DNA from: Spirochaetales bacterium
Lineage (GTDB): Bacteria; Spirochaetota; Leptospiria; Leptospirales; Leptonemataceae
DNA length: 64,000 nt
Direction: 5' to 3'
NCBI GenBank assembly: GCA_024233935.1
Contig: JACKOY010000009.1
Span: forward strand, 62,001-126,000
The notes below the pieces were generated by a model, which was not told where the DNA came from, searched no databases, and saw only the letters and a list, made by a program, of their open reading frames with translations. A program made the position numbers and the translations under genes. Every line of letters starts with the position of its first letter. The stretch's first letter is position 1. Positions 25,160 through 34,007 of the stretch are shown piece after piece.

Positions 25160-26634
25160 TGAAACGAACGCTTCGCCTCGCATCGCTTGCTTCGCTATTG
25201 CTATTTCTTGTGCCGGGGCTTCTGTTCTCCCAGGACGAACCTCAGGATCCGCCCGAGGAAGAGGTCCAGGAGGATTCGGCCGAGGGATTGCGTATCACGG
25301 GTTTGCCACTGCCCTCCTTTAACGATGATATCGGTTTTACCTATGGATTGCGCGTGCTCGCCACCTATTACGAGCCGGAGGCCGAGCCGTACCGATTTCA
25401 GTTCTGGGCGCAGTATCTGGCGTCCACGAAGGGCTTTGAAGACCACGCGGCAAGCCTGGACTATCTGAACTTCCTCGGAACAGGTCTGCGCGCCAAGTTT
25501 CGGGTCGGTTTTGAACGCACTCTGAATGCGCAGTACTATGGTTTCGGCAACTTCCAGGATATACGCCGCATCGAAGGAGTCCGCACGGGCGAGATTGCGG
25601 TGGGCGAAAACATTCCGGCAACCCGGTCCATTCTCGGCGGCTACGATGTAGCCGAACGTAGTGATCTGGTCGATGCGAAGTTTGGAGACGAATTCAACCT
25701 GAATCAGAACATTTTGGGGGGGCCGCAGAACTTTTACAACGGCTCGGGCATCAACCCCGGACGCCGCATTCTGCGGGAACGGCAAAATCGATACTACAAC
25801 TACGATCGAATTCGACCCTACTTCGAGGCTTCTACGGAAGACTTTATCGCCGGAACGCCCTTTAAGTGGTTCGTGGGTTTTCGCGGCCAGCGCTACCGCA
25901 TTCAGTCTTTTGCCGGCGATCGGGAAGGCGGCGAGGCGGAACAGAACAGCCTGACTCTGGTGGACATTGAAGAACCGGTCGGCTACGATGCGATCTCAGA
26001 GGCTTCCCGCCGTTACGTAAACGGGATTCGGGTCGCTCTGGCCTACGACTCACGTCCCCAGGTCAGAGAGAACAACCCCAACGCCGGTATCTTTACGGAC
26101 ATCCACTACGAGGGCGTGGGCAAGGGCACCGGCAGCCACTATTCCTTCGAACGAGTAACATTTACGTTCCGCCACTACATGGAGTTCTTCCACGATTTCT
26201 GGTCTGAGTACGGCCAGGAAATGGTGTTTGCCTATCGCCTGCTGGGCCAGGAGACCTTTGGCAACGTGCCGTTCTTTGAGGCCGGCCGAATTTACAACAT
26301 GCGCGAAAGCTCGGAAGGCCTTGGTGGTTCCGGCGGGTTGCGCGGATATCCCTCGAACCAATTCGTTGACCGGGTCATGACCATGGGCAACTTTGAGATG
26401 CGACACACCTTTTCACGCGTGAGCTGGCTCGGCGGTATCGATTTCCAGGCCATGTATTTCTATGACATCGGACGCGTGGCGCCCAGCAAACGGGAGTGGA
26501 CACTGAACGACATGCACAAAGCCTGGGGTCCAGGAATCAGCATGGTCTGGCAGAGAAACACCATCGTTACGATTTTTGCCGGTCGGTCCCAATATGAGAC
26601 GTTTACGGCCTTCAAGCTCAGCCACATGTTTTAA
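25156..26634 (+). CDS. Omp85-superfamily outer-membrane beta-barrel
   Basis: A 492-residue outer-membrane protein. The signal peptide is followed by an acidic stretch (DEPQDPPEEEVQEDSAEG). The rest is rich in aromatic residues, Gly and Arg with alternating strand patterns. GLRGYPSNQFVDRVMTMGN contains the LRGY-type motif that marks strand/loop L6 of BamA and related surface antigens, and the last residues (FTAFKLSHMF) end with Phe as barrels do. It lacks space for several POTRA domains, unlike BamA, so it is a small Omp85-type (D15-like) barrel. ATG 25156 or 25159 can serve as start. Confidence 0.78.
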   Translation: MMKRTLRLASLASLLLFLVPGLLFSQDEPQDPPEEEVQEDSAEGLRITGLPLPSFNDDIGFTYGLRVLATYYEPEAEPYRFQFWAQYLASTKGFEDHAASLDYLNFLGTGLRAKFRVGFERTLNAQYYGFGNFQDIRRIEGVRTGEIAVGENIPATRSILGGYDVAERSDLVDAKFGDEFNLNQNILGGPQNFYNGSGINPGRRILRERQNRYYNYDRIRPYFEASTEDFIAGTPFKWFVGFRGQRYRIQSFAGDREGGEAEQNSLTLVDIEEPVGYDAISEASRRYVNGIRVALAYDSRPQVRENNPNAGIFTDIHYEGVGKGTGSHYSFERVTFTFRHYMEFFHDFWSEYGQEMVFAYRLLGQETFGNVPFFEAGRIYNMRESSEGLGGSGGLRGYPSNQFVDRVMTMGNFEMRHTFSRVSWLGGIDFQAMYFYDIGRVAPSKREWTLNDMHKAWGPGISMVWQRNTIVTIFAGRSQYETFTAFKLSHMF

Positions 26635-26654
26635 TCTGAAAGGTCAGGCCGACC

Positions 26655-26709
26655 GGTCTGCGGGCCCAGAACGGTCGTAAGCCGGATGAACCCGCAGAGC
26701 CCGCAGACC
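26655..26709. repeat. Inverted repeat between barrel and lipoprotein genes
   Basis: GGTCTGCGGGC (26655-26665) pairs perfectly with GCCCGCAGACC (26699-26709), 11 bp with a 33-base loop. The right arm contains two tandem CCCGCAGA copies, so alternative pairings exist. It may be an attenuator or terminator. Confidence 0.45.
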
Positions 26710-26715
26710 GTCCAA

Positions 26716-27210
26716 ATGCCTGTGCCATCCAGTTCTCTCACAATATGGCCCCTGGCGGTGCTTCTGGCAGCGGGTTGCGCGCTGGCAGGCCCCGGCGCGG
26801 CGCCTCAGAGTCGGGACGGCCAGCTCGGGGCGGTAGAGGTGGTCCAGCGCGATCAGGGTGTCTTTGTGTACAGCTACGCTGAGACCCTTGATGAGCTGGA
26901 TCCATTCCGGGATTATGAAAGCAAACGGCGTATCACGAACGCAAACGTCATCCAGGAACTGCGTCAGCTGATCACCGAAAATCAATCCTGGAATCCGGAG
27001 TACACGAAACGTTGTCTCCCGGTTTGGGACTACGGCGTCGAGTTCCGGGACTCGCCCGACAGCAGCACCACGTACTTATTTTCTTTCCGATGCCAGACAC
27101 TCAAGCAGGTGGAAGCAGGTCTGTTTCGCGATTTTGAACCCCAGGCGGTACGCCTGTATGCTCTTTTGACCTACGAAGTAAACGATCGGACTTCCGAGTC
27201 CGAGAACTAG
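26716..27210 (+). CDS. Lipoprotein, unknown function
   Basis: A 164-residue lipoprotein when started at ATG 26716 (MPVPSSSLTIWPLAVLLAAG then Cys, lipobox LAAGC). A longer frame from 26686 would run through the inverted repeat and is less likely. The mature protein has two cysteines far apart (KRCLPVWDYG and FSFRCQTLK) likely to pair. It contains no domain I recognise. It lies 16 bases before the CsgG-like gene. Confidence 0.65.
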   Translation: MPVPSSSLTIWPLAVLLAAGCALAGPGAAPQSRDGQLGAVEVVQRDQGVFVYSYAETLDELDPFRDYESKRRITNANVIQELRQLITENQSWNPEYTKRCLPVWDYGVEFRDSPDSSTTYLFSFRCQTLKQVEAGLFRDFEPQAVRLYALLTYEVNDRTSESEN

Positions 27211-27226
27211 TTCCACGACAATCGCC

Positions 27227-28168
27227 ATGCGAAATGTATTTCTTTCCATACTGCTCTTTTTGGTGCCGTCGGTTGCCCTTCTCGCGAGCACGCCACCGAT
27301 TGCGGTGATGCCGTTTAAGTCGCAAGACCAGCGCCTGGGTGAGCAGGTCGCCGCGGGATTGCTTGTGGACCTGCGCGCCACGGGACACTTCACACTCGTG
27401 GAACGGGGTCAGCTGGAACAGGCCTTGAACGAGATCGCGCAATCGCAAAGTGGCCTCGTGGATTCAGAGACCGTGCAGGAGATTGGCCACATGGTTGGCG
27501 CAGAGTACATGATCGTTGGCGACATTGAAGCCCGCGGACAGGAGTATCTGGCAAGCGCCCGGGTGCTTCGGACGGAAACGGGCATCGTAATCGCCGCGGC
27601 GCGACAGGTGGGTTCGCTGAGCACGGTGAGCGATGGCGTGTCCGCCCAACTCGTGGAGCAGTTGCGCATCTATCTGTTGATGGACAATCCGGACAGTCCG
27701 TATTCAATTCTTCTGCGATTGGATCGGGGGGCGGACGCGAGCTACCGCCTCGGAGACCGCCTCAAGCTCACATTCCGGGTGATCAAACACCGCGACGAGG
27801 CGCCCGATATCGTCTACATACAGCTCTATTCCATTGATGCGGTCGGAGCGATGACGCTGATCTATCCGAACAAGTTTACGCCACAGATGCAGGTCCGGGT
27901 GGGCCAGGAATACAGCATTCCGGCGCCCGAAGACGACTTCGAATGGAAGCTGGTGCCACCGGCCGGCACGGAGAGCATTCAGGCGATCGTCACGCGCAAT
28001 CCCATTGATCTATTTGGCCTGCGAGACAGTTATCGAACCCGGGCTTTCCCACTGGCCAGCCGCACATCCGGCCTGGGAATATTTCAGGGTATCCAAACCC
28101 AGCTACGCGAAGAGGACTTGGGCGACTACAGCGCCGAGCGGGTTAGTTACATCCTCAATCAAGATTAA
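27227..28168 (+). CDS. CsgG-like / DUF4384 envelope protein
   Basis: A 313-residue secreted protein. After a signal peptide (MRNVFLSILLFLVPSVALLA) comes a CsgG/FlgO-like domain: PIAVMPFKSQDQRLGEQVA, HFTLVERGQLEQALNEIA and VGAEYMIVGDIEARG. From about 155 a DUF4384 domain follows, with YRLGDRLKLTFRV, YIQLYSIDAVGAMTLIYPN and YSIPAPEDDFEWKLVPPAG. This pair is common in proteins of bacterial envelope and secretion assemblies. No lipobox is visible. It probably works with the preceding lipoproteins and barrel. Confidence 0.78.
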   Translation: MRNVFLSILLFLVPSVALLASTPPIAVMPFKSQDQRLGEQVAAGLLVDLRATGHFTLVERGQLEQALNEIAQSQSGLVDSETVQEIGHMVGAEYMIVGDIEARGQEYLASARVLRTETGIVIAAARQVGSLSTVSDGVSAQLVEQLRIYLLMDNPDSPYSILLRLDRGADASYRLGDRLKLTFRVIKHRDEAPDIVYIQLYSIDAVGAMTLIYPNKFTPQMQVRVGQEYSIPAPEDDFEWKLVPPAGTESIQAIVTRNPIDLFGLRDSYRTRAFPLASRTSGLGIFQGIQTQLREEDLGDYSAERVSYILNQD

Positions 28169-28194
28169 GGATCCCCCCCTCCGATAATCTACCG

Positions 28195-29427
28195 ATGTCT
28201 CTGTACACGGTGGATCTCCAGGTTCCCCGGGGCCAAAACACCCGACTTCTGGACATTCTGAATGCTCCCGGCGTCGAACCGGTTTCGGCAAATCTGCTCT
28301 ACTCGGATCCGCGCTCGACCTATTACCGCGTTGAAATCAGTACCGCGGACGATGCCCAGACCCTGGAGGCGCTGCTCAAGAAGAGCGCGCCGGATTCTGA
28401 GTTCAGGGTTCGGAGTGATACGTCACTTTTTGAAGGCAATCTGATCGATATTGTCCCAGGACGCTCCATTGATTTTCGCCGGTCCTTCATAGCCACTTCG
28501 CCGACAACCATTGAGGAGGTAGCAACCCGGCGCTACGCCCAGCGGACCAGCACGAACAGCCTGACCGGAAACCGAATCGGTCTGCTTTCTGACGGAAGCG
28601 GTCTGGAGGCCCAGCACCATGCTCTGTTGCGCCTGGAGCGCGACGCGTTCCTGCTCGCCCGGCATACCGATCTTCAGCCAATTCCGCTCTGGCTGGAAAC
28701 CAGAAACGAAGAAGAATTCATCAAGACCGCCGTAGCGCTCAGCGTGAATTTCTTCGCACTACGTATTACGGGCCTTTCGCGGGACTATGCCATGGACGTG
28801 TGCGAACGGCTGGAGGAGCAGGTCCAGATACCGGTGATTCACGGCGAGGCCATCGAAACCGCGGTCATGATGGCGGCCATTCTCGAGAACGCCGTGCGCC
28901 ACTTCCAGGCCACCCTGGAGGACAAAGTGGCGGCCGTGATCGGCCTTGGACCCGCGGGGCACGGCCTGAAGAACTTCCTGGCGCGTCTCGGGCTCAAGAA
29001 GATCTACGGGATCGATGCGGATTTCCGACAGCTCACCCGGTTCGAAAGGGTGCACGGAATCGCCTCCAGCATTGACGCCGTCTATGACTCGGCCGACTTC
29101 ATTATTGTTACGCCAGGCTATCGAACGACCCTCGACCCGAAGCGCTTTCGACCCGGTCAGATCATTCTTTGCTTCAGTCCGGGCGTCGTCCAACGCAGCG
29201 AACTGCCGGCGGGGGTCTCGGATCGCTTCTTCGAGGCCAGCGAACCACACCCCGTATTCGTTTTGCCCGGACTCCTGGGCGCCCTTCACACGGCCGGCCG
29301 CAAGCGCCTCATGGAAGAAGATCTACGTCGCATATTGCAGACCCTGGCCGTACGCCCGGGCGACCCCGGATTCCTGCCTGTGCCGTCGGCAGACCTATTC
29401 CGCGCCCAGTTTCGGTCGCTGGGGTGA
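28195..29427 (+). CDS. ACT-domain protein with malic-enzyme-like core lacking catalytic residues
   Basis: A 410-residue protein. Residues 1-75 look like an ACT ligand-binding domain. From about 120 it follows the malic enzyme order: NRIGLLSDGSGLEA (usually SDGTAVLGLG), IPLWLETRNEEEFIKTAVAL (usually ICLDT...), CERLEEQVQIPVIHGEAIETA and AAVIGLGPAGHGLKNFL (NAD loop). But the stretch with the catalytic lysine (MPVMEGKA in true enzymes) reads HALLRLERDAFLL, and the metal-binding DDxxGT segment reads HGEAIETA. It therefore probably binds NAD(P) but does not decarboxylate malate. ACT-fused malic enzymes do exist in bacteria. Confidence 0.7.
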   Translation: MSLYTVDLQVPRGQNTRLLDILNAPGVEPVSANLLYSDPRSTYYRVEISTADDAQTLEALLKKSAPDSEFRVRSDTSLFEGNLIDIVPGRSIDFRRSFIATSPTTIEEVATRRYAQRTSTNSLTGNRIGLLSDGSGLEAQHHALLRLERDAFLLARHTDLQPIPLWLETRNEEEFIKTAVALSVNFFALRITGLSRDYAMDVCERLEEQVQIPVIHGEAIETAVMMAAILENAVRHFQATLEDKVAAVIGLGPAGHGLKNFLARLGLKKIYGIDADFRQLTRFERVHGIASSIDAVYDSADFIIVTPGYRTTLDPKRFRPGQIILCFSPGVVQRSELPAGVSDRFFEASEPHPVFVLPGLLGALHTAGRKRLMEEDLRRILQTLAVRPGDPGFLPVPSADLFRAQFRSLG

Positions 29428-29434
29428 TTCCACT

Positions 29435-29460
29435 GCCGGTTTTGCGGCCGGCAAAACGGC
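29435..29460 (+). terminator. Hairpin after the malic-like gene
   Basis: GCCGGTTTTGC and GCAAAACGGC form a 10-bp stem with one bulged G and a 5-base loop, starting 7 bases past the stop at 29427. No T-run follows, so it is a weaker or Rho-assisted terminator candidate. The remaining 180 bases to the convergent gene hold nothing else clear. Confidence 0.5.
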
Positions 29461-29641
29461 GCCGGTCCTTCTCTGCAAGGCCGTAGGGCCCAGGCAACTG
29501 GATCCAGGCTCCGGCTCTATCGCCGGCAAGTCCATACACCAGCAGGTCTCTTCGCCTGCGCGAGCGCCGCAGCGAAATCGTTCCCCGGTCTCCGGACAGA
29601 CGGCATTTGGAGTTTCGTCCGATGCACGCGCGGCTTTCAAT

Positions 29642-30187
29642 TCAGCGCACCCACTTGATACTGCAGCCCATGCTGGGAAAACTCTTCTCCGGAGCGGTCC
29701 GCCGACCCAGGGCCGCTTCAATGAACAGCTCCATACTGGGTTCCTTGACCGCTGCGGGATTCTGCCAGTTGTCGTTGAGTCTTCCGTGATAGAACAACTC
29801 TCCGTCGGCGAACAAGAAGGGGTCCGGCGTGCATACGGCGCCGTAGGCTTTAGCAACACTCTGATCAGCGTCGAACAGGTACGGAAAGCGAATGCCGTGC
29901 TGCTCCGCGTAAGGCCGCATGGCTTCAAAACGATCTTCCGGATAATCCGGATTGTTGTTCGGGTTGATGGCGATAACGGTCAGTCCGTCGCCCGCGTATT
30001 TTTTCGACAATTCGATCAACACGGGCCAGGAAGCTTTCGCGTAGGGACAGTGATTGCATGTAAATGCAATCAAGGCCAGTTTCGATTCGAGTTCGGCGCT
30101 ATCATAGTCGCCGCCGTGCGCTTCTTTCAGGCGGAACGGGATCATGGGAGTTCCGACCTCCATTTGTTCCGATTCCAGTAGTGCCAT
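29642..30187 (-). CDS. Thioredoxin-fold peroxiredoxin-like protein
   Basis: A 181-residue AhpC/TSA-like cytoplasmic protein. The active-site region is IAFTCNHCPYAKASWP, with a CxxC motif in place of the usual peroxiredoxin PxxxTxxC, as in the PRX_like1 subgroup. Further family marks are IAINPNNNPDYPEDRFEAM, YGAVCTPDPFLFADG and the C-terminal SMGCSIKW. Members are thiol-disulphide proteins of uncertain substrate. It lies 62 bases downstream of the phosphodiesterase gene on the same strand. Confidence 0.83.
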   Translation of the reverse strand: MALLESEQMEVGTPMIPFRLKEAHGGDYDSAELESKLALIAFTCNHCPYAKASWPVLIELSKKYAGDGLTVIAINPNNNPDYPEDRFEAMRPYAEQHGIRFPYLFDADQSVAKAYGAVCTPDPFLFADGELFYHGRLNDNWQNPAAVKEPSMELFIEAALGRRTAPEKSFPSMGCSIKWVR

Positions 30188-30249
30188 TCTTAACCTCCAG
30201 CTTGTAATCCAACACCGCTCCGGGGCGCGCTGAGCGGTGGCGGCAGAGT

Positions 30250-31230
30250 TCAGTAGCCGAGGTCGGCCAGGATGCCTTCCACGTCCGGGACCGGCCTACC
30301 GTAGAACGCCAGGAGCAAGTCGCTTCTATCTGTAAAGAAGCCATCGCTGCCGAAAAAGGAAAGCAGTTGCATCTGCCAGGTCAGGTTCACCGTGTAAGGA
30401 TGAATCACGAGGCCTCGCTCGTGGGCGGGTCCGCTGTACCAGGGATACGCGAGATAACCAACCGGACCAACGCCGTCTCCGACTTCCGCGGCCGCTTCAA
30501 GCAACTGATCCCATCCCTGTTCGGCTTCCATTTCCGTACCAATCAGGTAGATACGCGGAACGTGCGGTGCCAGTTCTTTCAAACGACGCAAACTATCGAT
30601 TGAGAACGACTGGAAAATCAGGCGCGCGGGGCCGTCCGAACTGGTACGCACAAATCCACGCGCCGCCAGCAGGGCCACGAGTTCCTCCTCAATACCCGGA
30701 AATTGTTCAGGGGCCTTCGTTTCCAGATAAAGGCCCGGCCCATCGTTACCGGCAATTTCAAGCAACTCATCAATGCGCAGAATGCGAAGACCGGCGTACG
30801 CTGGCCGGGCCCGCTCGGGATAGGCTTCGTTAAACCAGCTACCGGCATCAAGTTGCGCCAGCTCGGCCCAGGTAAAATCGCCGATTCCCGCCTCAGCCCG
30901 CTCCGGGAAGCGCGAGGCGGCATTCGTGGTTCGGGCCACGCTATCGTCGTGAAAGGCGACCAGAACGCCATCTCGCGTGCGCTGAACGTCCGCCTCCAGA
31001 TAATCCACGCCCAGCGCCCGCGCCAACCGGTACGCCACGGCCGTTTCTTCCGGGGCCAGGCCCGAAAGCCCGCGGTGAGCGACCACGGCCGGATAGGCGA
31101 TGCCCGCCTCGGTCGCGTAAGGCTGACCGGCCAGGGGCGGGCTCTCGCTTGTAGAAAATAGAAGCAGGCCCAGCAAAAGGGCAAGCAGGGCGCCGGCGAC
31201 CCGAACTACCATTAACAGCAACGATTTCAT
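30250..31230 (-). CDS. Membrane-anchored glycerophosphodiester phosphodiesterase
   Basis: A 326-residue GDPD enzyme that hydrolyses glycerophosphodiesters to glycerol 3-phosphate and alcohol. An N-terminal signal anchor (about 8-27) places it in the periplasm. The TIM-barrel motifs are complete: VVAHRGLSGLAPEETAVAY (catalytic His, then Glu), DYLEADVQRTRDGVLVAFHD (metal-binding Glu and Asp, second His) and YLETKAPEQFP. FQSFSIDSLRRLKEL is also typical. It precedes the thioredoxin-fold gene. Confidence 0.9.
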   Translation of the reverse strand: MKSLLLMVVRVAGALLALLLGLLLFSTSESPPLAGQPYATEAGIAYPAVVAHRGLSGLAPEETAVAYRLARALGVDYLEADVQRTRDGVLVAFHDDSVARTTNAASRFPERAEAGIGDFTWAELAQLDAGSWFNEAYPERARPAYAGLRILRIDELLEIAGNDGPGLYLETKAPEQFPGIEEELVALLAARGFVRTSSDGPARLIFQSFSIDSLRRLKELAPHVPRIYLIGTEMEAEQGWDQLLEAAAEVGDGVGPVGYLAYPWYSGPAHERGLVIHPYTVNLTWQMQLLSFFGSDGFFTDRSDLLLAFYGRPVPDVEGILADLGY

Positions 31231-31260
31231 AGTATGTGCATCGCAGGCGCGCGCACGACT

Positions 31261-32130
31261 TCAATCAGAAATCGGCCGTTCGGGACCTATTCGTAGATTG
31301 TCTATCAGGCGCACGCCCTCGCAGAATACCGCCACCGCAATCAGGAAAGCCTGATCGGGCTCGAGTCTGTCCAGACGCTGCAGGTTTTGTTCGTCGACCA
31401 GTTCGACGTACTCCACGCGGTTCAGAGAACCGGAAGAGATTACATCACGGACAATCTCACAAAGTTCAGTCGGATTGTCGTTTCCATCCTTATGGGCCTT
31501 CTCGGCAATCCTCAGGGCACGAAAGATCAATCCGGCATGTTCGAGGCCGCGCGCGCTCAAGCGCACGTTGCGCGAGGACAAAGCTCGTCCATCCTCTTCG
31601 CGCACCGTTTCGACACCGATGACCTGAACGCCCATGTCGAGTTCAGCGGCCATGGTCGCAATCACCCGGTACTGCTGGTAGTCCTTGAGGCCGAAGTAGG
31701 CCCGCGTCGGCAAAAGCAGGTTAAACAGGCGCGCCACAATAAAGAGCACCCCCTCAAAATGTCCGGGACGATACTCTCCGCACATGTAACGCGTCAGCTC
31801 CGGCATGGCCATGCGCAGGTGAGGCTTGCCTTCCGGAAAAAGCTCGTCGGCTTCGGGCAAAAAGACCAAAGCCACGCCCTCCTCGGAGCAGATACTCAGG
31901 TCGCGTTCGTGATCTATCGGGTAGCGTTCGTAATCCGTCGGATCGTTGAACTGCAGGGGATTTACAAAGATACTTACAACGACGCTTGCATTTTCGGTCG
32001 CCGCCGCCTGCATCAGGGCTCGATGGCCGGCATGCAGATATCCCATCGTAGCAACGAAACCCAGCGGACCCCGGGCCCGTAGCTGATTGAGTCCGTCCCG
32101 CAATTCCTGTCTGTTTCTGGCGACAATCAT
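31261..32130 (-). CDS. panC: Pantothenate synthetase
   Basis: PanC joins pantoate and beta-alanine with ATP to make pantothenate. The 289-residue protein has the adenylate-forming signature FVATMGYLHAGHRALM (HxGH), SIFVNPLQFNDPTDYERYP, FGLKDYQQYRVI and the KMSKS-like region in LSSRNVRLS. Minor differences from consensus (MGYLHAGH for MGALHEGH, GLKD for GQKD) do not touch the key histidines. Its ATG overlaps the stop of the upstream SDR gene (ATGA). Likely a coupled trio mnmA-SDR-panC. Confidence 0.94.
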   Translation of the reverse strand: MIVARNRQELRDGLNQLRARGPLGFVATMGYLHAGHRALMQAAATENASVVVSIFVNPLQFNDPTDYERYPIDHERDLSICSEEGVALVFLPEADELFPEGKPHLRMAMPELTRYMCGEYRPGHFEGVLFIVARLFNLLLPTRAYFGLKDYQQYRVIATMAAELDMGVQVIGVETVREEDGRALSSRNVRLSARGLEHAGLIFRALRIAEKAHKDGNDNPTELCEIVRDVISSGSLNRVEYVELVDEQNLQRLDRLEPDQAFLIAVAVFCEGVRLIDNLRIGPERPISD

Positions 32131-32846
32131 TTCATCTTTCGTATATCAACAAAACTGCCGCTGGAGTACTGGCGCAAGTCATCGAGGCGGGCCACGATGC
32201 GTCGCGCGGCCTCAACCGGTTCAGGCATGGCGTCGGTATAACGTGCATCTCGCAGTCTCTGGACCGATGGAAACTTTCTTACATCGGGCTCGGAGTACAT
32301 GTAATCCTGCATGGCGGTATCCACCAATCCCGGCGCAAGCGAAACAAAGTGCGTTTCCGGGACTTCGGCGGCGTACAGCTGGACCAGCATATTCAGAGCC
32401 GCCTTGGAGATCGCGTACCCGCCCCAGCCGCGATGGCCGTTAACCGATGCACCCGATGATATAGCGATGACCTGGTTCGGCTTTTCCGGCTGTGAACAGA
32501 GTGCATCCAGCAACTCTTTGTTGGCCCAAACATTCACGTCCAGGATCGATTGAAGTTCTGCCAGGTCGGTGTCGCGCAGGTCCTGGATCTCACCCAGTAC
32601 TCCGGCGTTCAGAAACACGCGCGAAGGTCGGCCATGCATCGCCGTAAACTCGCCGACTGCATTTCCAATGGACCCCAGTTGAGAAAGATCCAGCTTCAAA
32701 AATGAAAAGCCATCCTGGTTGGTTATTTCCGGGGGTTCGCTGCGCCCCACTCCCAGCACTTCCCAGCCTTCCTCCAGGTGCACACGCACAAGACCCTGGC
32801 CCAGGCCCCGGGAAACACCGGTGATCAGCACCCGCTTGCCGGTCAT
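32127..32846 (-). CDS. Short-chain dehydrogenase/reductase
   Basis: A 239-residue SDR. The NAD(P) loop TGVSRGLGQGL, the NAG motif (FLNAGVLGEI) and the catalytic Ser, Tyr and Lys in AISSGASVNG and GGYAISKAALNML are present. APGLVDTAMQDYM is the usual cofactor-facing segment. Substrate unknown. It is coupled by 4-base overlaps to mnmA upstream and panC downstream; no pathway link is obvious. Confidence 0.88.
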   Translation of the reverse strand: MTGKRVLITGVSRGLGQGLVRVHLEEGWEVLGVGRSEPPEITNQDGFSFLKLDLSQLGSIGNAVGEFTAMHGRPSRVFLNAGVLGEIQDLRDTDLAELQSILDVNVWANKELLDALCSQPEKPNQVIAISSGASVNGHRGWGGYAISKAALNMLVQLYAAEVPETHFVSLAPGLVDTAMQDYMYSEPDVRKFPSVQRLRDARYTDAMPEPVEAARRIVARLDDLRQYSSGSFVDIRKMK

Positions 32847-33916
32847 GGGCTTCGTCGGCTTACAGCCAGCTCTTCCTCAATCACGCCGCAACCCAGGCAG
32901 ACATCTTCTTCATAAAAGACCGCGTACTGCCCCGGAGCAATGCCCTGATCGGCGGCGTCCAGAGTAACGTCCAAAAAATCAGAACCCGGGACGATTGTGC
33001 AGTGATAGAAGTGTTCTCCGTGTCGGACCTTCACTCGTAGCGCGGACGACTCCGGGGACCGCAGCCAGTTGAGCCGGGAAACCCGAAAGGAGTTGCGGGG
33101 CTTGTCTTCGGTGAAGTAATCCCGGGAGACCAGCACCCGATTGTTTTCCAGATCTTTTTTGACGACATACCAGGGACCGCCGGAAAGCCCGAGCCCCTGT
33201 CGTTGGCCAATCGTGTAAAACCAGACGCCACTATGTTCGCCCAGGACCGCGCCGGTTTCGAATTCGACAATCGGGCCGGGCCTTTCACCCAGATGATGAC
33301 GCACAAAATCTCGAAAGCTGATCTTGCCCAGAAAACACAGGCCCTGACTGTCGGGGCGACTCTGGTTCGGTAGATTGAGCTGCCCGGCCATCTCGCGCAC
33401 TTCCCGCTTTTCCAGGGAACCAATGGGAAATTCTGCCCGCGCCAGCTGAGCCGCGCTCAGGTTCGCCAGAAAATAGGTCTGATCCTTGAAGGCATCTTTC
33501 GCCAGAGTGAGCCGCGCGTCACCATCGGCCCGCCCTACACGCGCGTAGTGTCCGGTGACGACGCGCTCAAATCCAGGCTCAATCGCGTCCAGAAAGGCCC
33601 CGAATTTGACGTGCGTGTTGCAGAGCACGTCGGGATTCGGTGTGCGGCCGCTTCGAATCTCGACCAGTGCGTGCTCAATGACTCGGTCCCAGTAAGCGCG
33701 TTGCACGGAAATCACTTCCAGCGGCACGCGCGCCTCTTCGCAAACTGCACGGACGTATTCCAGGTCCTCTTCCCAGGGACATTGACCCAGGTACTCCAGC
33801 TCGTTTTCCAGCCACACTTTCAAATAGAAAGCGCGCACATCGTGCCCGGCCTGCCGCACAAGGTGCAAAGCGACCGAACTGTCCACACCTCCGGAAACAA
33901 GCGCCGCAACCTTCAT
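32843..33916 (-). CDS. mnmA: tRNA-specific 2-thiouridylase
   Basis: MnmA places sulphur on the wobble uridine (U34) of Lys, Glu and Gln tRNAs. The 357-residue protein has the PP-loop VAALVSGGVDSSVAL, VLCNTHVKFGAF (first catalytic Cys), GHYARVG, FKDQTYFLANL and SRPDSQGLCFLG (second Cys). The C-terminal beta-barrel contains TIGQRQGLGLSGGPWYVV. I use ATG 33916, giving MKVAALVSGG; the longer frame adds an unrelated stretch. The partner enzyme fragment mnmE lies at the right edge of the window. Confidence 0.95.
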   Translation of the reverse strand: MKVAALVSGGVDSSVALHLVRQAGHDVRAFYLKVWLENELEYLGQCPWEEDLEYVRAVCEEARVPLEVISVQRAYWDRVIEHALVEIRSGRTPNPDVLCNTHVKFGAFLDAIEPGFERVVTGHYARVGRADGDARLTLAKDAFKDQTYFLANLSAAQLARAEFPIGSLEKREVREMAGQLNLPNQSRPDSQGLCFLGKISFRDFVRHHLGERPGPIVEFETGAVLGEHSGVWFYTIGQRQGLGLSGGPWYVVKKDLENNRVLVSRDYFTEDKPRNSFRVSRLNWLRSPESSALRVKVRHGEHFYHCTIVPGSDFLDVTLDAADQGIAPGQYAVFYEEDVCLGCGVIEEELAVSRRSP

Positions 33917-34007
33917 ACTGAAGTCAGAAAAATCGGCCCCGGCGGGGCTGACGACAAAAAGGCGCTGCGCCCGGCCGGGCAAATGTTCCGGCCCTGAAAA
34001 ACCGGGC

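Noticed and set aside
29015..30181. Plus-strand frame of 388 codons across the malic-like end and the thioredoxin-fold gene
   Set aside because: It covers two real genes in other frames, has Arg/Pro/Ser-rich composition and no domain.
33956..33980. GC palindrome with five T near the end of the csrA-linked secreted gene
   Set aside because: The stem is only 4 bp once a loop is allowed, so it was mentioned in the gene entry but not listed as a terminator.
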